A stretch of DNA of 64,000 nucleotides, taken from NCBI GenBank assembly GCA_963803015.1, contig CAWDKV010000011.1, forward strand, positions 434,001 through 498,000. The letters run 5' to 3'. The position numbers were made by a program, and so were the translations under genes. Below the pieces are notes generated by a model. The model worked only from the letters and a program-made list of their open reading frames with translations. It ran no database searches and was not told the DNA's origin. This DNA comes from Berkiella sp963803015 (GTDB taxonomy: Bacteria; Pseudomonadota; Gammaproteobacteria; Berkiellales; Berkiellaceae). Below are positions 63,625 to 64,000 of the stretch, piece by piece (position 1 is the stretch's first letter; each line of letters opens with the position of its first letter).

Positions 63625-63998
63625 GGGTATTTCGACCTACTTAATTGGCTCGCTGCCGCTTCATCAAGATACCAGAGCGTTTTATGGTGCCCACCATGAA
63701 TAAGTTGTGCCGGATATTGTTCAGGATCGGGTGGCCCTTCTAATACTTTATTCACAGCCGTTGCTTTATTGGCGCCGGTCACTAAAAAAATAATTTTTTC
63801 CGCATGATTGATAGCCGGAGGGGTAAAAGTAATTCTATACATTTTTTGTTGTGCTACCCATAAAGAAGTAACTAACTGAAAATTGGTGTTATCAGATATT
63901 TTACAATACTGCTTTACCACATCACTCAAAGGCATCAAAGAAGCCGTGTGCGCATCATCACCCAAACCAAGATATAACAGATCAAAGTTAGGAAACGC
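63621..63998 (-). CDS. pgl: 6-phosphogluconolactonase, C-terminal part (runs off the window)
   Basis: About 125 residues are visible; the front lies beyond position 64,000. FPNFDLLYLGLGDDAHTASL is the family's GxGxDGHxAS active-site element (with Asp-Ala-His here). RITFTPPAINHAEKIIFLVT and GANKATAVNKVLEG follow as usual, ending in Trp-rich LWYLDEAAASQL. The enzyme opens 6-phosphogluconolactone in the oxidative pentose phosphate pathway, which leads towards ribulose/xylulose-5-phosphate, the substrate of the phosphoketolase encoded nearby. Confidence 0.92.
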   Translation of the reverse strand, partial: AFPNFDLLYLGLGDDAHTASLMPLSDVVKQYCKISDNTNFQLVTSLWVAQQKMYRITFTPPAINHAEKIIFLVTGANKATAVNKVLEGPPDPEQYPAQLIHGGHHKTLWYLDEAAASQLSRSKYP

Positions 63999-64000
63999 AT

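Overview
The window looks like a piece of chromosome from an AT-rich, host-associated gammaproteobacterium of the Legionellales type (Legionella, Coxiella or Berkiella relatives). This placement is inferred. It rests on many eukaryotic-like repeat proteins (F-box-like + ankyrin, F-box-like + LRR, an LRR-like protein, a Fic protein, a WLA-repeat protein) mixed with ordinary bacterial metabolism and many decayed genes. No rRNA, tRNA or CRISPR array was seen.

Positions 1-24,800 are accessory DNA. They hold the end of an SMP-30-like gene, an F-box/ankyrin protein with a fresh 192-bp internal duplication, a secreted EreA/ChaN-like protein, a 40-residue Cys-rich lipoprotein, two paralogous F-box-like/LRR proteins, a MerR/TipAS regulator, a Fic protein beside a PrpE-like phosphatase, and two short peptides with double-glycine-like leaders. 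They also hold a tyrosine recombinase next to a large inverted repeat, several large proteins of unknown function (likely effectors), a GNAT acetyltransferase sitting on a truncated SDR gene, a class A beta-lactamase-like protein without a signal peptide, and a LuxR regulator split by a stop codon. Gene remnants (DUF4143 ATPase, SDR, a WLA-like fragment) show active gain and loss.

Positions 25,000-46,100 mix further accessory genes with small-molecule and stress genes. These are a nucleoside hydrolase-like protein with a membrane tail, a DUF1328 membrane protein, a very basic H1-like protein, the WLA-repeat protein, an operon of double GNAT / D-2-hydroxyacid dehydrogenase / monooxygenase-like protein, a frameshifted quinone oxidoreductase, a hemerythrin-TetR pair divergent from an MFS + ion-transporter pair, a dehydrogenase with an aldo/keto reductase, a secreted PPC-domain protein, an LRR-like protein and an F-box/ankyrin protein.

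Positions 46,100-64,000 are metabolic. A tight minus-strand operon reads galU - phosphoketolase - P3A-type H+-ATPase - ackA. Phosphoketolase makes acetyl phosphate, AckA turns it into acetate plus ATP, and the P-type ATPase can use ATP to expel protons. Divergent from it is a GH144-type beta-1,2-glucanase gene followed by a full-length but heavily frameshifted cyclic beta-1,2-glucan synthase (ndvB/cgs) of about 8.6 kb. GalU would supply the UDP-glucose for that enzyme. The right edge holds a HAD phosphatase and the 3' part of 6-phosphogluconolactonase (pgl), overlapping by 4 bases.
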